Made by a program: the position numbers and the translations under genes. Under the pieces are notes generated by a model. It searched no databases and was not told where the DNA came from. It saw nothing but the letters and a program-made list of their open reading frames with translations. A stretch of DNA of 64,000 bases from Styela clava (lineage: Eukaryota; Chordata; Ascidiacea; Stolidobranchia; Styelidae): NCBI RefSeq assembly GCF_964204865.1, contig NC_135258.1:17896916-17960915 (forward strand). Direction: 5' to 3'. This document shows, one piece after another, positions 40,863 to 53,558 of the stretch. Position 1 is the first letter of the stretch, and every line of letters starts with the position of its first letter.

Positions 40863-43800
40863 CAGCCAAACAAAACGGAAACGTATAATCCGACTTGCAA
40901 CTGACAGGAGCCAAATGGACGTTTTTGTTTTATTGCCGTCCAGTAACAATTGCCGTTTTTAAAATTTAACAGGCCATTCGATATCGACATATCTGAGTTC
41001 CCTTCCAGAAACTCATTCGATTTCGCATGTATTTCCGTGCAAGGCAAAACGATGAGGAAATAATCAAATAATTGCACGCTTGGTCTTTTTCAACGAATGT
41101 TCTGTCATATCATGCATTTTTTAATCCAACTAAGATTTATATACAAATTTCTTTTACGTGACTGAGAAGGCTGAAAAGTCACTCAGTGAGTTTATTTAAG
41201 TCGCTCAGTGAGTGTAATCCCTTCCAATCTATTTTTAAACCATGAAGTGTTTTGTCGTAGCTAGCGTTGCCAAAGGCTCTTTAATTAGCGTATAGTCTCA
41301 AAATTGAGCTTATCTTTTCGGCAGTTCGAACGTAATCTTTGGCATTGCTTTTACTTTAAAATGTTGAAGAAAACGACTTTATACGGACCAGAGCACTATT
41401 GCCTATTTTGGATCAGCATCATATTGTCACAAGACTCACGCCATGGCCAATTATTAAGGGCACAAGTAGGCCTTTTTTTATTTAGTCAAAACTCACGACA
41501 TGGCCAATTATTAAGGGCATAAAACGGCTTGTTAAAATTTAGAAAACTGTCATTCCCAACAAGAAACCATCAGTAGCCCAATTAGTAAAACATTTTTAAA
41601 CTGCCAACTATGGTTATTGTTTACCATTTGAGATTCCAGTCTACATATACGAATGCCGTCAATCATGTTTTTGCGACGTACGATTGAATCATCTCATTGG
41701 CATACACGACCAGTATAACCGATGGAAGTTGGTCGGAAGATAGTAAAGTTCAGTGTGGCGATCGGGTCGTGAATAAAGCGCCGTTATGTCAGGTACTAAA
41801 TAGTTTAGCGCCGTTGTTCAAAGATAGGTAAGTTGTGGCAGATAGGGCAGTGGATCGAGGATAGGTAGGTTGAGGGAGATGTGGCAGTCGGTCGAGAAGA
41901 GAAAGGTTGAGAGAGATACAGCGGTGGTTCGAGGGTGGGAATGTTGGGGAGATGGGGCAGTGGGTCGAGGATAGGTAGGTTGAGGGAGATATGGCAGTCG
42001 GTCGAGAAGAGAAAGGTTGAGGGAGATAGAGTGGTGGTTCGAGGGTAGGAAAGTTGGGGAGATAGGGCAGTGGGTCGAGAATAGGGAGATAGAGTAATGG
42101 GTCGAGGATAGGAAGGTTGAGGGAGATAGGGCGGTGGGTCGAGGATAGGAAAGTTGAGGGAGGTCGAGGATAGGTAGGTAGATGGAGGTAGGGCAGTGGG
42201 TCGAGGATAGGTAAGGTAAGTAGATGGAAATAGGGCAGCGGGTCGAGGACAGTTTTCAAGTATTATATTCACAACCATGAAAGTCTGTCTGAATGACTAA
42301 ATCAGTAGTCGGCAACCGCCGGGCCGCGGAAAGGTTACTACCGGTCCACAGAAACGTGACGCAAAAGACGGACAATGTCCTAATAACATCTTTTATTGAT
42401 TGAAATTTCAAACAATAATGAGTTGAAAAGAGTCTTTGCGATTTATAGGGTAGCTACTTTGGCAACCTTTTGGGCAATACTGCTATCTGAATACCCCGGC
42501 TTTGCAAAAAAAGCTTTTACAGGCATTTTTACATTTATGTGAAATCGGGTTTTCAAAATTGACAACTACAAAATCGCAGTAGGCTAAAAGTAAGAAATAC
42601 GTTACTTGAATAACATCACTTTCATTTTTAAATTTAATATCAACCTAAATTTAAAACGTTTATTGTTACGTCAATCTCTGCACTTATGCCGATTGACCCA
42701 AACGTGGGTCGCGACCCCGTATTTGCGGACCCTGGTGTGTCCAATGTTTTGCTAGCCAGATTTTCCCTATAGTGAATGCAATGCGTAAAATTGATATGAT
42801 GCGCAATTTGTAATACTCTTGCTAAAAAACCTTTGTTTTCCCGTCATGGCCCCAGCCCTATTAGTACAAATACTAATACACCGCTCCCATGATAATCCAT
42901 CATTCTGTAGTCTCGTCGCCACTGTTGAGAATATGTCTTGACCAGTGCATGTTCCAGAAAGCGCCAAGCACTTGAGTAACTTATATACCTAACGAACACA
43001 ATCAACTGCGCTAAACCAGACGTATTATTTTCCTCCTTTGACTCTATCAATCAGTTGGCACCTAATATCTTGACCCATTTCGCTGATACGTCGGCAAATG
43101 GCATGTACAGATATTGGTATTTTTTCATTTCCTTAGTTACCTTGTCTCCATTCATAACTTAACTCATTGCAATACTTTTGATTAGTGTTTCTCCAATGGT
43201 ATGTGTTTTTTTTTCTTATCTTTGGCGATTAAATATGCCACTTCATACAATGCCTTTTGAGATTTTTCTAAGATTGTGAAATACTTTGTCATTGTTTTCT
43301 TTTCGCATAACAATTCTTTTTCTTCCGCTTATAAGGATTGTTTGAGTGATGTATTTCTATCCGATGAGGGTGAGGAGATGGGTCTTTTGTCGGGCGTTAT
43401 CCCCACTGCTTGAAGACGCAAAGATGTCTGGAGGTGCATGCAGTGTTCTGTTCTCACTTAATTTCTCCGTTGTATCTTCCGCTCGTATTTTGGAGTCTTT
43501 AGTAACCAGTTTGTCAACAACCACGAAAGACTGTCTGAATGGCAAAAGTATCTGAGCGCTTCTGAAACGTTTATTGTTACTTCAATTTTGCACTTATGCT
43601 GATTGGCTAATGTTACGGCAGCAAATAAGGAAGTGTATACTCGGGGAAACATTCATATTATAATCAGATATTTATAAAGTTGTTATACATAAATACGCTA
43701 CACAGACGCAATGCTCATATTTATGGAAAATTCAAATTGTTTCGCCGCCCAAATTTGGGTCGCGACCCCGTAGTTGCGGACCCCTGTGTTATGGTACCAG

Positions 43801-44117
43801 AACTTCTCTAACTGGGCTTCTAATTGCATTTCTGACCGTCATATATTTTAAGAACACGATTATTTCGAACAAAACTCGTCAAATTATAAACAAAGCACCA
43901 CATCACAGCAATCAAACAGACAAAAACACGCTGGTCGCAAATTGGTTGACAAAGATATTATCGACGTATTGGAAATGCGCACCCCCTCCTTTCAACGTAG
44001 AAACGCGAAACCCTCGAAGGTTGTTAATTAAAAGAAACACAACTCTACCCACCTGCCAAGTTTCATTTTTTTATCTCTTTTATTTGTATGGATTTTCAAG
44101 CTTTTGACAGCTACGAG

Positions 44118-46188
44118 TAGGGATGCCACTTTTGGATTTACGAATCGGATCGATTCGAATCGCATCTTTTCCGGATCGATTCGAATCAGATTTACGCGAT
44201 TCGGAAAAAGAGAGCGATTTAGAGAAAAAAAAAAACATTGAACGTTTGTTAAATCGTCGTTTTCGGCGGCTTTAAATCTGCCAGAGTGTGTTTATGCGGC
44301 ACTCCAAATAACGCCAAATTACGGGACCGAAAAAAAAAACATTGAACGTGTGTTAATCGTTGTTTTCGGCGGTGTTAAAACTACCGAATGCGTTTATGCA
44401 GCACTCCAAATAACACCAAATTACGGGATCGAAAGAAAAACATTGAACATTTGTTAATCGTTGTTTTCGGTGGCGTTAAAACTGCCGAATGCGTTTATGC
44501 GGCACTCCAAATAGCAACAAATTACGGGACGTAAATAAATGAAAATGAATTTTTCGTGATTGACTTTTTTACTTGTCTGCCGTCATTTGTTTCAAGTTCG
44601 ACACAACACACTCTTTTACGCATCACTCGAGATGATGTGTGGCGTAATTACCAGCAAACTGCGAGTTCAGTTTTCCACTAAATAGCCGAAGTTTCCATTA
44701 TGCGCGAATTTAAATGGATCGTATACCTGAAAATTCGTGACAATTTTGATGAAAATTTTCAACAGCACACCTGCGCTGCGACTAAGTTATTGTATGCCCT
44801 GGCATGATTGGATAAAGAATCGGCCACCGACGTCTAGATAATGTTTAATTTTGATTGAAATTTAATTTAAACTTTGTTCTGAGAGCAATATTTTGCGTAC
44901 ATTTGAAGAGAACTATTACTGAATGAGTTCATCGACGGCAATGTTAATTGACAATCATGTTTCTCATCCTAAAATATATATTTATTTTGATTGCGTTTGT
45001 CAGGCTTCCACTCGAGTGGCGATAAACGAAATCAGGGGGACATAATGTAATAGTACATACACGTCTTTTTTCAGCTGTTACAAAAAAAAGTAGTATTTAC
45101 TTTTAAATTTGTTAGCGCGATACAAGCGAATAAAACATTTCGGATTATTTCGAGCAAATGTCATAACGGACAGGTGGGAGTAAATAATACTTGAGGAATG
45201 GCAACTTGTGCACTGTTTTACATCAACACGTGGCAGATTTCATACCAGACCGAGCATACTGTGCGAATGTCGTCTTACTTTAGCCCCAGCGACCATGTCC
45301 GATCGAGATAAAGCGTCAACCAATTATCGCTCGTCAGCGCGGCGTCCATTATGCACATTTGGACTTTCTGAATTACGAAATTAAACGTAGTCCACATTAA
45401 TAATGAAGCCCGAGTTAGCCAATAACGCTGTTAGCCACAAATAATACTTTCTCTAATATTTATGGAAATTTTTGTTCGCAATCGTAGTCGGATGAACGAT
45501 TGTTTTTATCGAATTTAATTTAATCGTGGTTAATTTTATCGTCTTCAATCATATTCTTGTAAGCATTTCCCATTTATAGTAATTCAGATGCAATTAGAAT
45601 GTTTTTGTCGTATTACTCTATGCTGCTAGCATAAATATAAAATATTGTACTAAGATTTTGAAGATAAAGAATCGGTAATAAGGCCGGCCTTAATTCAATA
45701 TAACAAGAAGGGAAATACCACGGTCACATATACTGGTGTGGGACAAGGAAAAGCAGTGCTGTTACTGTGTTTACGACATAACAGTACAACTGTTCCCTGC
45801 TTATTTTCTCATATGAATTCCATCAAATTGCCTCAGCCCTGATACAAGTATAACACAATAACTCAGTATTGTAAGACTCACAGATAAGTTGCAACAGCAA
45901 GTTTTTCATCAATGCATTTATTAGTGATATCTATGACCTACATCTTTTTTATCATGATGAAAATAAGTGTGGCTTATTCACTGAAAAACCCTTATCATCC
46001 TTGCTATATAGCCTATTCCATTTTCAAATTTTTTTCTTCTAGATTTGAGCTTTTTTGTGACTTTGGGCAAACATACGCATGTAATAAAAAAAAAAGCTTA
46101 ATGGAATCAGATTCGGAAAGATTCGATTCGAAAAGTTTTGATTCGAGATTCGATTCGAAAAAAAATGTATCCAGAAGTGGCAACCCTA
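44118..46188. mobile_element. 2071 bp 8-bp-TSD element in the spacer
   Basis: The left end TAGGGATGCCACTTTTGGAT and right end ATCCAGAAGTGGCAACCCTA are inverted repeats. The TSD GCTACGAG is exact (44110-44117, 46189-46196), and the uninterrupted target is seen in the other F copies (GACAGCTACGAGTTAGTTC). ATTCGATTCG palindromes occur near both ends. No transposase was recognised. Internal ~102 bp tandem repeats lie at 44224-44540. Confidence 0.9.
44224..44540 (+). repeat. Three ~102 bp tandem repeats
   Basis: The motif AAACATTGAACG followed by GTTGTTTTCGGCGG and GCACTCCAAATAACGCCAAA repeats with CATTG at 44236, 44340 and 44441. Confidence 0.8.
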
Positions 46189-46225
46189 GCTACGAGTTAG
46201 TTCAGTGTCACCGCGCTGTGTTACG

Positions 46226-49200
46226 CAGGGGGGTCTGCAACTACTTTTTAGCGCGACCCAAAAAAATTTTTTCCTAACTTCTCGCGACCCAAGCATTTAG
46301 TAAACATGTAATTAGTTATGATTTTAAGACTATTGTCGACACTAGCATTTTTCCTGCACAAAATTAGATGAAACTTAGCACATAAAATTGTGAATAATAG
46401 CGTTTATTATGACTAATGCAAATTATAAGCTTTGTGTATAATCCACAACATATCAAATCCAGGTTTAATTTGATAGACGGCAACTCGAAGATATTTTTCT
46501 ACCTCTAGCCTTGATCTGTAATTGTATTGTATGTATGAAAACGCTGATAGGCGGGAAAAAATGTATATATTGGTTTTTTAATGAATTTTGGATGCTTTGC
46601 TTTAATATGGCGTTTCAATATCGCTGCTTTCAAGCTTTTGTTGGTAAGAACATGAGGAACGTTTGTTCGTTGGAATAAACAACACATTGAGGACGTGAAT
46701 CATCATTTATAAGAATCACGTGAAACCAATCTTTATACATTATTTGCTGTTATTCCGCTTATATGTATGGTTTGAGTGATGTATTTCTATCCGATGAGGG
46801 TGAGAAGATGAGTTTTTTGTCGGGCGTTGATCCCCACTGCTATAAGTGCTCCGTACGGAGCCTCAGGGCTCCGCGAGCTATTCGTTCACTTAAAAAACTG
46901 ACTTGGTTAATTTTGTACCTGTGAAGAAGCATTAACGTCAGTCACTAATGAAATTTGACGACGGTGGTGTCGAAATGTGGCAGGGATTCAAATATAACAT
47001 TATCTATAACTAAGGGCGCAGCAGCCATGGTTTTCTAAAAAGAGAGGGGGTTCAGAATAGAAAATTCCCGAGCAACACTCATCGCGATTAGACCACTTCT
47101 TAAAAAACGTCTTTTTCAGCGGATAACGAGATTTCTGTTGCGTAAAATATTCAATCCATGGCCGACCCGAGAATTTGAATTGTCTTGTCATATCAATTCA
47201 ACTGTGTTCATCGTTGCTCGCCTTTGAGGTGACTAATATACTACGCCTACGGCAACCAGGAAATACTTGTTAAACCGTCTACTAGCAATGTTTCGTTGTT
47301 AAGGGAGAGTTTGCAGTTATGAAGCCAATTATATTTGATATCTTCATATCGAATTCGGTCTATGCATGAATGTATTAGTGATTTCTAGATGCAGTGATGG
47401 GCCAAATATCGGCCGACACAGTAAAATGATGGAACTTTCATTGAAGGGTTTAGATCAGGGGTCGGCAAACTACGACCCGCGGGCCGGATCCGGCCCACGA
47501 CGCTTCACTGAATTATATTAGCAAAACAGCTTAATTGACGATTATATTCTTTACGTGACAGAATTTGTTTTGAGAAACTAAATTATATTATAACCTAACA
47601 ACAACCTTTCTAAAAATACGTGCGGCCCGCCAATGACTTTCAACTTTTAATTTTGGCCCGCGAACGACAAAAGTTTGCCGACCTGATTTAGACTTTAGAG
47701 CCAGTGAAGGTATACATAATATACAGTCATCCCATTTCAAATCCTCGACCCACTGCCCTATCTCCCCCCACTTCCTTATTCTCGATCCACTGCCCTGTCT
47801 CCTTCGCCTCGGCCAACTGCTCCACCTCCCTCAACCTTCCTATCCTCGACCCACTGTCCTATTTCCCCCAAACCTTCCTATCCTCGATTGTCAAAATGAA
47901 CTTTACCATCTCGCAACCAACTTCCATGTGTTATACTGGTCGAGTATGTCAATGAGAGGATTCAATCGTACGTCGACAAAACATGATTGACGGCATTCGT
48001 AAATGTAGGCTGGAATCCCAATTGGTAATCAATAACCATAATTAGTGGCCTAAAAATGTGCTACTAATTAGGCTACTGATGGCATCTATTTGGAGTCACC
48101 GTTTTTAAAATTTAACAGGCCATTCGATATCGACATATCTGAGTTCCTTTCCAGAAACTCATTCGATTTCGCATGTATTTCCATGCAAGACAAAACGATG
48201 AGGAAATAATCAAATAATTGCACGCTTGGTCTTTTTCAACGAATGTTCTGTCACATCATGCATTTTTTAATCCTACTCAGATTTATATACAAATTTTATT
48301 TACGTGACTGAGAAGGCTGAAAAGTCACTCAGTGAGTTTATTTAAGTCGCTCAGTGAGTGTAATCCCTTCCAATCTATTTTTGAACCATTAAGTGTTTTG
48401 TCGTAGCTAGCGTTGCCAACGGCTCTTTAATTCAGCGTATAGTCTCAAAATTGAGCTTATCTTTTCGGACGCAGTTCGAACGTAATCTTTGGCATCGCTT
48501 TTACTTTAAAATGTTGAAGAAAACGACTTTATACGGACCAGAGCACTATTGCCTATTCCGGATCAGCATCATATTGTCACAAGACTCACGTCATGGCCAA
48601 TAATTAAGGGCACAAAGAGGCTTTTTTTATTTACTCAAAACTCACGACATGGCCAATTATCAAGGGCATAAAACGGCTTGTTGAAATTTAGAAAACTGTC
48701 CTTCCCAACAAGAAACCATCAGTAGCCCAATTAGTAACACATTTTTAAACTGCCAACTATGGTTATTGTTTACCATTTGAGATTCCAGTCTACATATACG
48801 AATGCCGTCAATCATGTTTTGTCGACGTACGATTGAATCATCTCATTGGCATACACGACCAGTATAACCGATGGAAGTTGGTCGGAAGATAGTAAAGTTC
48901 AGTGTGGCGATCGGGTATGAATAAAGCGCCGTTATGTCAGGTACTAAATAGTTTAGCGCCGTAGGTCAAAGATAGGTAAGTTGTGGCAGATAAGGCAGTG
49001 GGTCGAGGATAGGTATGTTGAGGGTGATATGGCAGTCGGTCGAGAGGAGAAAGGTTGAGGGAGATAGAGTGGTGGTTCGAGGGTGGGAAAGTTGGGGAGA
49101 TAGGGCAGTGGGTCGAGGACAGGAAGATAGGGTAATGGGTCGAGGATAGGAAGGTTGAGGGAGATAGGGCGGTGGGTCAAGGATAGGAAAGTTGAGGGAA

Positions 49201-50937
49201 GTCGGGCAGTAGGTCGAGGATAGGTAGGTAGATGGAGGTAGGGCAGTGGGTCGAGGATAGGTAAGTAGATGAAAATAGGGCAGCGGGTCGAGAACAGTTT
49301 TCAAGTAAACAAATAGCTCGCGAAGGCCCTGAGTGTCTCCTGAGGCTCCGTACAGAGCACTTTGAGAACCTGAAGTCTACGTAGTAGGATATAACAATGC
49401 GAACAACTAAGTAACGAATGTTTCCCCGACTTTTGGTCTCTTGAATTCTTCCTCTTTACACTCTACCAGTGCAAAATTATTGGTACTTATTTCAAGAATG
49501 GTTTTGCGAGTCTAGGACTTATATTTACCAAAACACAACTAAAATCTAACAAATAAAACGCGAAAACTGACAAAACGAGGTAATATTCACAACCATGAAA
49601 ATCTGTCTGAATGACTAAATCAGTGGTCGGCAACCGCCGGGCCACGGAAAGGTTACTACCGGTCCACAGAAACGTGACGCAAAAGACGGACAATGTCCTA
49701 ATAACATCTATAATTGATTGAAATTTCAAACAATAATGGGTTGAAAAGAGTCTTTGCGATTTATAGGGTAGCTACTTTGGCAACCTTTTGGGCAATACTG
49801 CTATCTGAATACCCTTTGCAAAAAAAGCTTTCACAGGCATTTTTACATTTATGTGAGATCGGGTTTTCAAAATTGACAACTACAAAATCGCAGTAGGCTA
49901 AAAGTAAGAAATACGTTACTTGAATAACATCACTTTTATTTTTAAATTTAATATCAACCTAAATTTAAAACGTTTATTGTTACGTCAATCTCTGCACTTA
50001 TGCCGATTGACCCAAACTTGGGTCGCGACCCCGTATTTGCGGACCCTGGTGTGTCCAATGTTTTGCTAGCCAGATTTTTCCTATAGTGCATGCAATGCGT
50101 AAAATTGATATGAGGCGCAATTTGTAATACTCTTGCTAAAAAACCTTTGTTTTCCCGCCATGGTCCCAGCCCTATCAGTACAAATGCTAATACACCGCTT
50201 CCATGATAATCCTTCATTCTGTAGTCTCGTCGCCACTGTTGAGAATATGTCTTGACCAGTGCATGTTCCAGAAAGCGCCAAGCACTTGAGTAACTTATAT
50301 ACCTAACGAACACAATCAACTGCGCTAAACCAGACGTAGTATTTTCCTCCTTTGACTCTATTAATCAGTTGGCACCTAATATCTTAACCCATTTCGCTGA
50401 TACGTCGGCAAATGGTATGTACAGATATTGGTATTTTTTCATTTCCTTAGTTACCTTGTCTACATTCATAATTTAACTCATTGCAATAGTTTTGATTAGT
50501 GTTTCTCCGGTGCTCCCGAAGTATGCGAACCAAGATGGCGGACATCGGAACGTAACATGGGTAACAGGTTAGGCGATCATTTTTTTCCAATTTTCCTTAT
50601 TTTAGTCCTATTATCAGTTCGAAGATTAGCCAAGAGCCTCCCGTAGTATTTATACCTAAAATTATGGCCTAACCCTAACCTAGTACACATATTACATTCC
50701 GATGTCCGCCATATTGGTTCGCATCCTTCGGGAGCCCCGTTTCTCCAATGGTATGTGTTTTTTTTTTATCTTTGGCGATTAAATATGCCACTTCATACAA
50801 TGCCTTTTGAGATTTTTCTAAGATTGTGAGATACTTTGTCATTGTTTTCTTTTCGCATAACACATCTTTTTCTTCCGCTTATAAGGATTGTTCGAGTGAT
50901 GTATTTCTATCCGATGAGGGTGAGGAGATGAGTCTTT
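46226..50937 (-). mobile_element. hAT element A, unit 4, right end missing
   Basis: The left TIR CAGGGGGGTCTGCAACTACT follows TGTTACG. The content follows unit 1 closely, including the BED remnant (46505-46710), the 230 bp MITE (47456-47685), the minisatellites, and the catalytic remnant (50060-50890) with the clearest KALYEVAYLIAKDKKKTHTI reading. A CTCCCGAAG MITE sits at 50509-50738. Homology stops after GAGATGAGTCTTTTTG at about 50937, about 600 bp short of the expected right TIR, marking the edge of the array. Confidence 0.85.
50509..50738. mobile_element. 230 bp MITE (CTCCCGAAG family), copy 2
   Basis: GGTGCTCCCGAAGTATGCGA and GCATCCTTCGGGAGCCCC ends. The TSD GTTTCTCC is exact (50501-50508, 50739-50746). 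Units 1-3 carry the same site unoccupied, reading GTGTTTCTCCAATGG (for example near 30943), which confirms the boundaries. Confidence 0.93.
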
Positions 50938-52139
50938 TTGCCTATTCCCCCTCCTACCTGTAATGCCAGACGCTTCTTCTTTGCAAAACCAACTTATTCG
51001 ATTTATCACGGTAATATAACAGCAGATACCACAGGCTACAAATATATTCACACCAAGCGAAGCAGTACAGTACCGGTACGGTTTACCGTGCCTTTAGACC
51101 ACAGTCTACAAATATATTCACACCAAGCGAAGCAGTGAAACAAATAGCAAACAAAAACAAATCTCACAGAGCGAACAGAATATTTGAAATAAATAAAAGT
51201 AATAGCCTTCTGGAGAAAAATTTTCATCTTTAACCACTAAAAATTTCAAAGCAATCGGTCCAGTGATCAAAGAGAAAAGCGGTTTTTCAATATTTCCATT
51301 AGGTGTCCAAAAAGTGTCAAAGAACAACAAAACGATCGTTATGTCCACTAAAGGTGTCCAATAACGACTATGGCATATTTAGCAGTGTAGATGAGGGGTT
51401 CCAAACCGCAGTCTGCGGGCCAATTACGGCCCGCGTAACGATTAAAACGATTTAAAATGGCCCGCCGAACTTGAGTGAAATAGTTTAACTTCATGTGGTA
51501 CCTTTTGAGTTTTAGATACCGTCTATCGTTACATCATTATCACAGTTTGAGTCCGTTTATTTCGTAACAATTGAATTATACCGGTATCTTATGTATACGT
51601 GTGGGTATTAGGATTACACACTGCAGTATTTTAGATATCAGCCGTATATTAAGAAAGCTCAAAGTAGTCACAAAACGTCACAAAATGAATGGCAGCGTTT
51701 TTATTTCTTTATTGAAAAGAATCAAACTTCAGTGATTTGTCTTCCTAGCCAACAAAATATTTCATTTCTGAAGGATTACAACATTATGCGACATTATGAT
51801 CAGTTGACGCGCGTATTTCAAAATTTAATTCATTGCTTAATCCATACAAAAGTCAAACGAACATGTTCAAAAAAACGTGAAACAAAACAAGCCATAAGTA
51901 GCCATTCATACGATGCCATATGCTAGGTGAGCAAGTAACTTCATTAGTCACTATCAGTTGCAAATTACTTGCTGAAAGCCGTGCTTGTTATTTATTTCTC
52001 GGGAATTCTATCAGCTAAATATTACAATTATTAATTTCATTACATAACAAACTGCGATGCTAGGTGTATCTAAAATCAAGCTTAGAGCCTATTTTGGTGT
52101 CTATTTCTCAAAATTTGTTCCCTTGCTCCCTTTTTCTGG
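50938..52139. other. No gene; short duplication and a hAT end
   Basis: CTACAAATATATTCACACCA plus AGCGAAGCAGT occurs twice (about 51037 and 51108). At 51392 GAGGGGTTCCAAACCGCAGT and GCGGGCCAATTACGGCCCGC resemble the left end of a hAT MITE, but no right end was found. Confidence 0.45.
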
Positions 52140-52490
52140 CCCTACAATTTCATTCTGCTGTGATGTGATGGGACGCAAGGTGTCACTATGGAGAAAGAGC
52201 GATAACTTTTGATTGATAAGTCTTCGGTCTCTGACCGATATTCTCGATTGTCTGTCTGTTATATTGAGGTGGTTATATATTATGGTATGGTTATATTACC
52301 TCCAAATTTGCATGTGCATTCATCGTATCTCGGACCAGAAGCCTATTGATTTTGGATGAATTATGTCGTATAATTAGCGAGTTAATAATTAATTAGTGAT
52401 GTGACACGTGGTGTCGCTATGGAGTAAGAGTGAGCAATTAATTTTGATCGATAAGTCTTCGGTCTCCGACTGATATTCTTGTTTTAAATG
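52140..52490 (-). repeat. F-family copies, inverse orientation
   Basis: It holds the inverse of the F hallmarks: GATAAGTCTTCGGTCTCTGA, TGTCTGTCTG, CGGACCAGAAGCCTATTGAT, TATGTCGTATAATTAGCGAG and TAATAATTAATTAGTGATG, with part of the unit repeated near 52440-52490. Confidence 0.7.
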
Positions 52491-53558
52491 TTACTCCGGA
52501 TAATAACTTTTCAATTATGACTATGCATAATGGTCATATGGATAATGGATAATCATATGCCACCGGGAATTATGAAAGACATATTTTTAACACAAAATGG
52601 GAGCGAGAGAAATATTGGGAAACCAGTTACGCAGGGCGAGAGTCGTTGAAGCACGCAGCCCGGCGCTAGCCCGAATATTGCCGATATATATCGGCGGTTT
52701 ACTGCCGATATGATATATCGGCAAACACGTAATATCGACCCGATGTATCGGTTAACCGATATATGGTCGAGCTCTAGCCAAGCTTGCCATATTAGATGGA
52801 GCTGGATATGACAGAACATTCAGTAGCTCCAGATTCTAATCATTTTCTAATACTTCATACCAATGAAAAAAATATCCTTATTGGACGCAAAGTAGACCTA
52901 TGGGTCAATTGACTTAATGCATCAATTGCTTTGAAATTTTCAGTGGTTAAAGATTGTATTTTTCGTTAGAAGGCTATTACTTCTAAACTTTCTGTGGGCT
53001 CTATGTAATTCGTTTTTCACTTCAAAATTATGTGTGATGACCTCTTGAAAATTAATACAAATTATTTGTAAGGGTTCTCCAGCTTCTCTCGTGCGACGCG
53101 AATGTCGGAAGTTCTTTGGCGGTACCGGTACTGTAAAATATAAGGTAGACGACTACTTCTTCTCTTTGATTTTCGTGTCCATATATTTGAGCATCGCTCT
53201 TTCTAATATTAATTTTAAAATGAAAAACCCTTGTATCACACTTTTGAGTCCAGCTTCTGCGGATTGCATTTCGGACTGATTTTCCATGCTAGTGGTTAAA
53301 AACTACAATGGCTATGGAGCCGGAACCGAAGCCTTGCGCAAACGGATAAATAAAGCTCTGGAGCTAGAGCCATAGTTTGAGTACATTGTGGCTGGAGCTG
53401 GAGTCGCTGTGATTCCATACAACTTCCCAGCCCTGGTCGTAATGCTGAAAGAGCCCAGTACACTTCATTAACTCCAACTATGTAAACTAGTCCTGCGTCC
53501 GCTCTCTTTATGTGCGTGCGGGCGGTCATGCTTTTCCGGTAGTCTTGAATTAACTTTT
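52491..53558. other. No gene; decayed repeat ends
   Basis: GATATATCGG-rich sequence at 52675-52770 and GGAGCTGGAGTCGCTG-type sequence with CAGCCCTGG at 53310-53440 look like termini of other DNA transposons. No complete element or TSD was identified. Overlapping frames on the minus strand have no domain. Confidence 0.4.

Larger units (their letters stand above)
37298..40948. repeat. Block with large inverted arms (THAP/YqaJ block)
   Basis: Left arm 37298 to about 38360 and right arm 40948 back to about 40236 are inverse copies of each other. They share, from outside in, TGTTACTGGACGGCAATAAA, the THAP exon, TTATCAATTTTTTAAATATT or its variant, GCAGATGACAAACTACTGTT, AACCAGAATTCAATTGAATT and a degraded SINE. 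The left arm has an extra SINE (37845-38043). The centre (38361-40236) holds a MITE, a 135 bp tandem duplication and the YqaJ remnant. No TSD was found, and replacement of about 390 bp of host element suggests insertion with deletion. Confidence 0.75.
35729..43786 (-). mobile_element. hAT element A, unit 3 (8058 bp) with THAP block
   Basis: Ends CAGGGGGGTCTGCAACTACT and GCGGACCCCTG; flanks TGTTACGG and TGTTATGG. It carries the nested 230 bp MITE at 37013-37242 (flanks ATTTAGAT/ATTTAGAC). Between about 37273 and 40953 the normal element sequence (unit 1 about 28150-28540) is replaced by a 3.7 kb block with inverted arms, THAP exons, SINEs, a MITE and a YqaJ-type remnant. The catalytic transposase remnant is at 42760-43330 on the minus strand. 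Confidence 0.88.
43787..46225 (+). repeat. F spacer between units 3 and 4, interrupted
   Basis: Starts at TGTTATGG and follows the 361 bp spacer with the shared deletion; the copy is split at GCTACGAG by the element at 44118-46188 and ends at TGTTACG next to unit 4. Confidence 0.8.

Noticed and set aside
41789..42278. Long proline-rich minus frames (156-157 codons)
   Set aside because: Two overlapping frames both open because the minisatellite unit lacks stops in these frames; composition follows the repeat, not a protein.
51392..51480. Complete hAT MITE starting GGGGTTCCAAACCGCAG
   Set aside because: Only a left-end-like sequence is present; no inverted right end or TSD was found.
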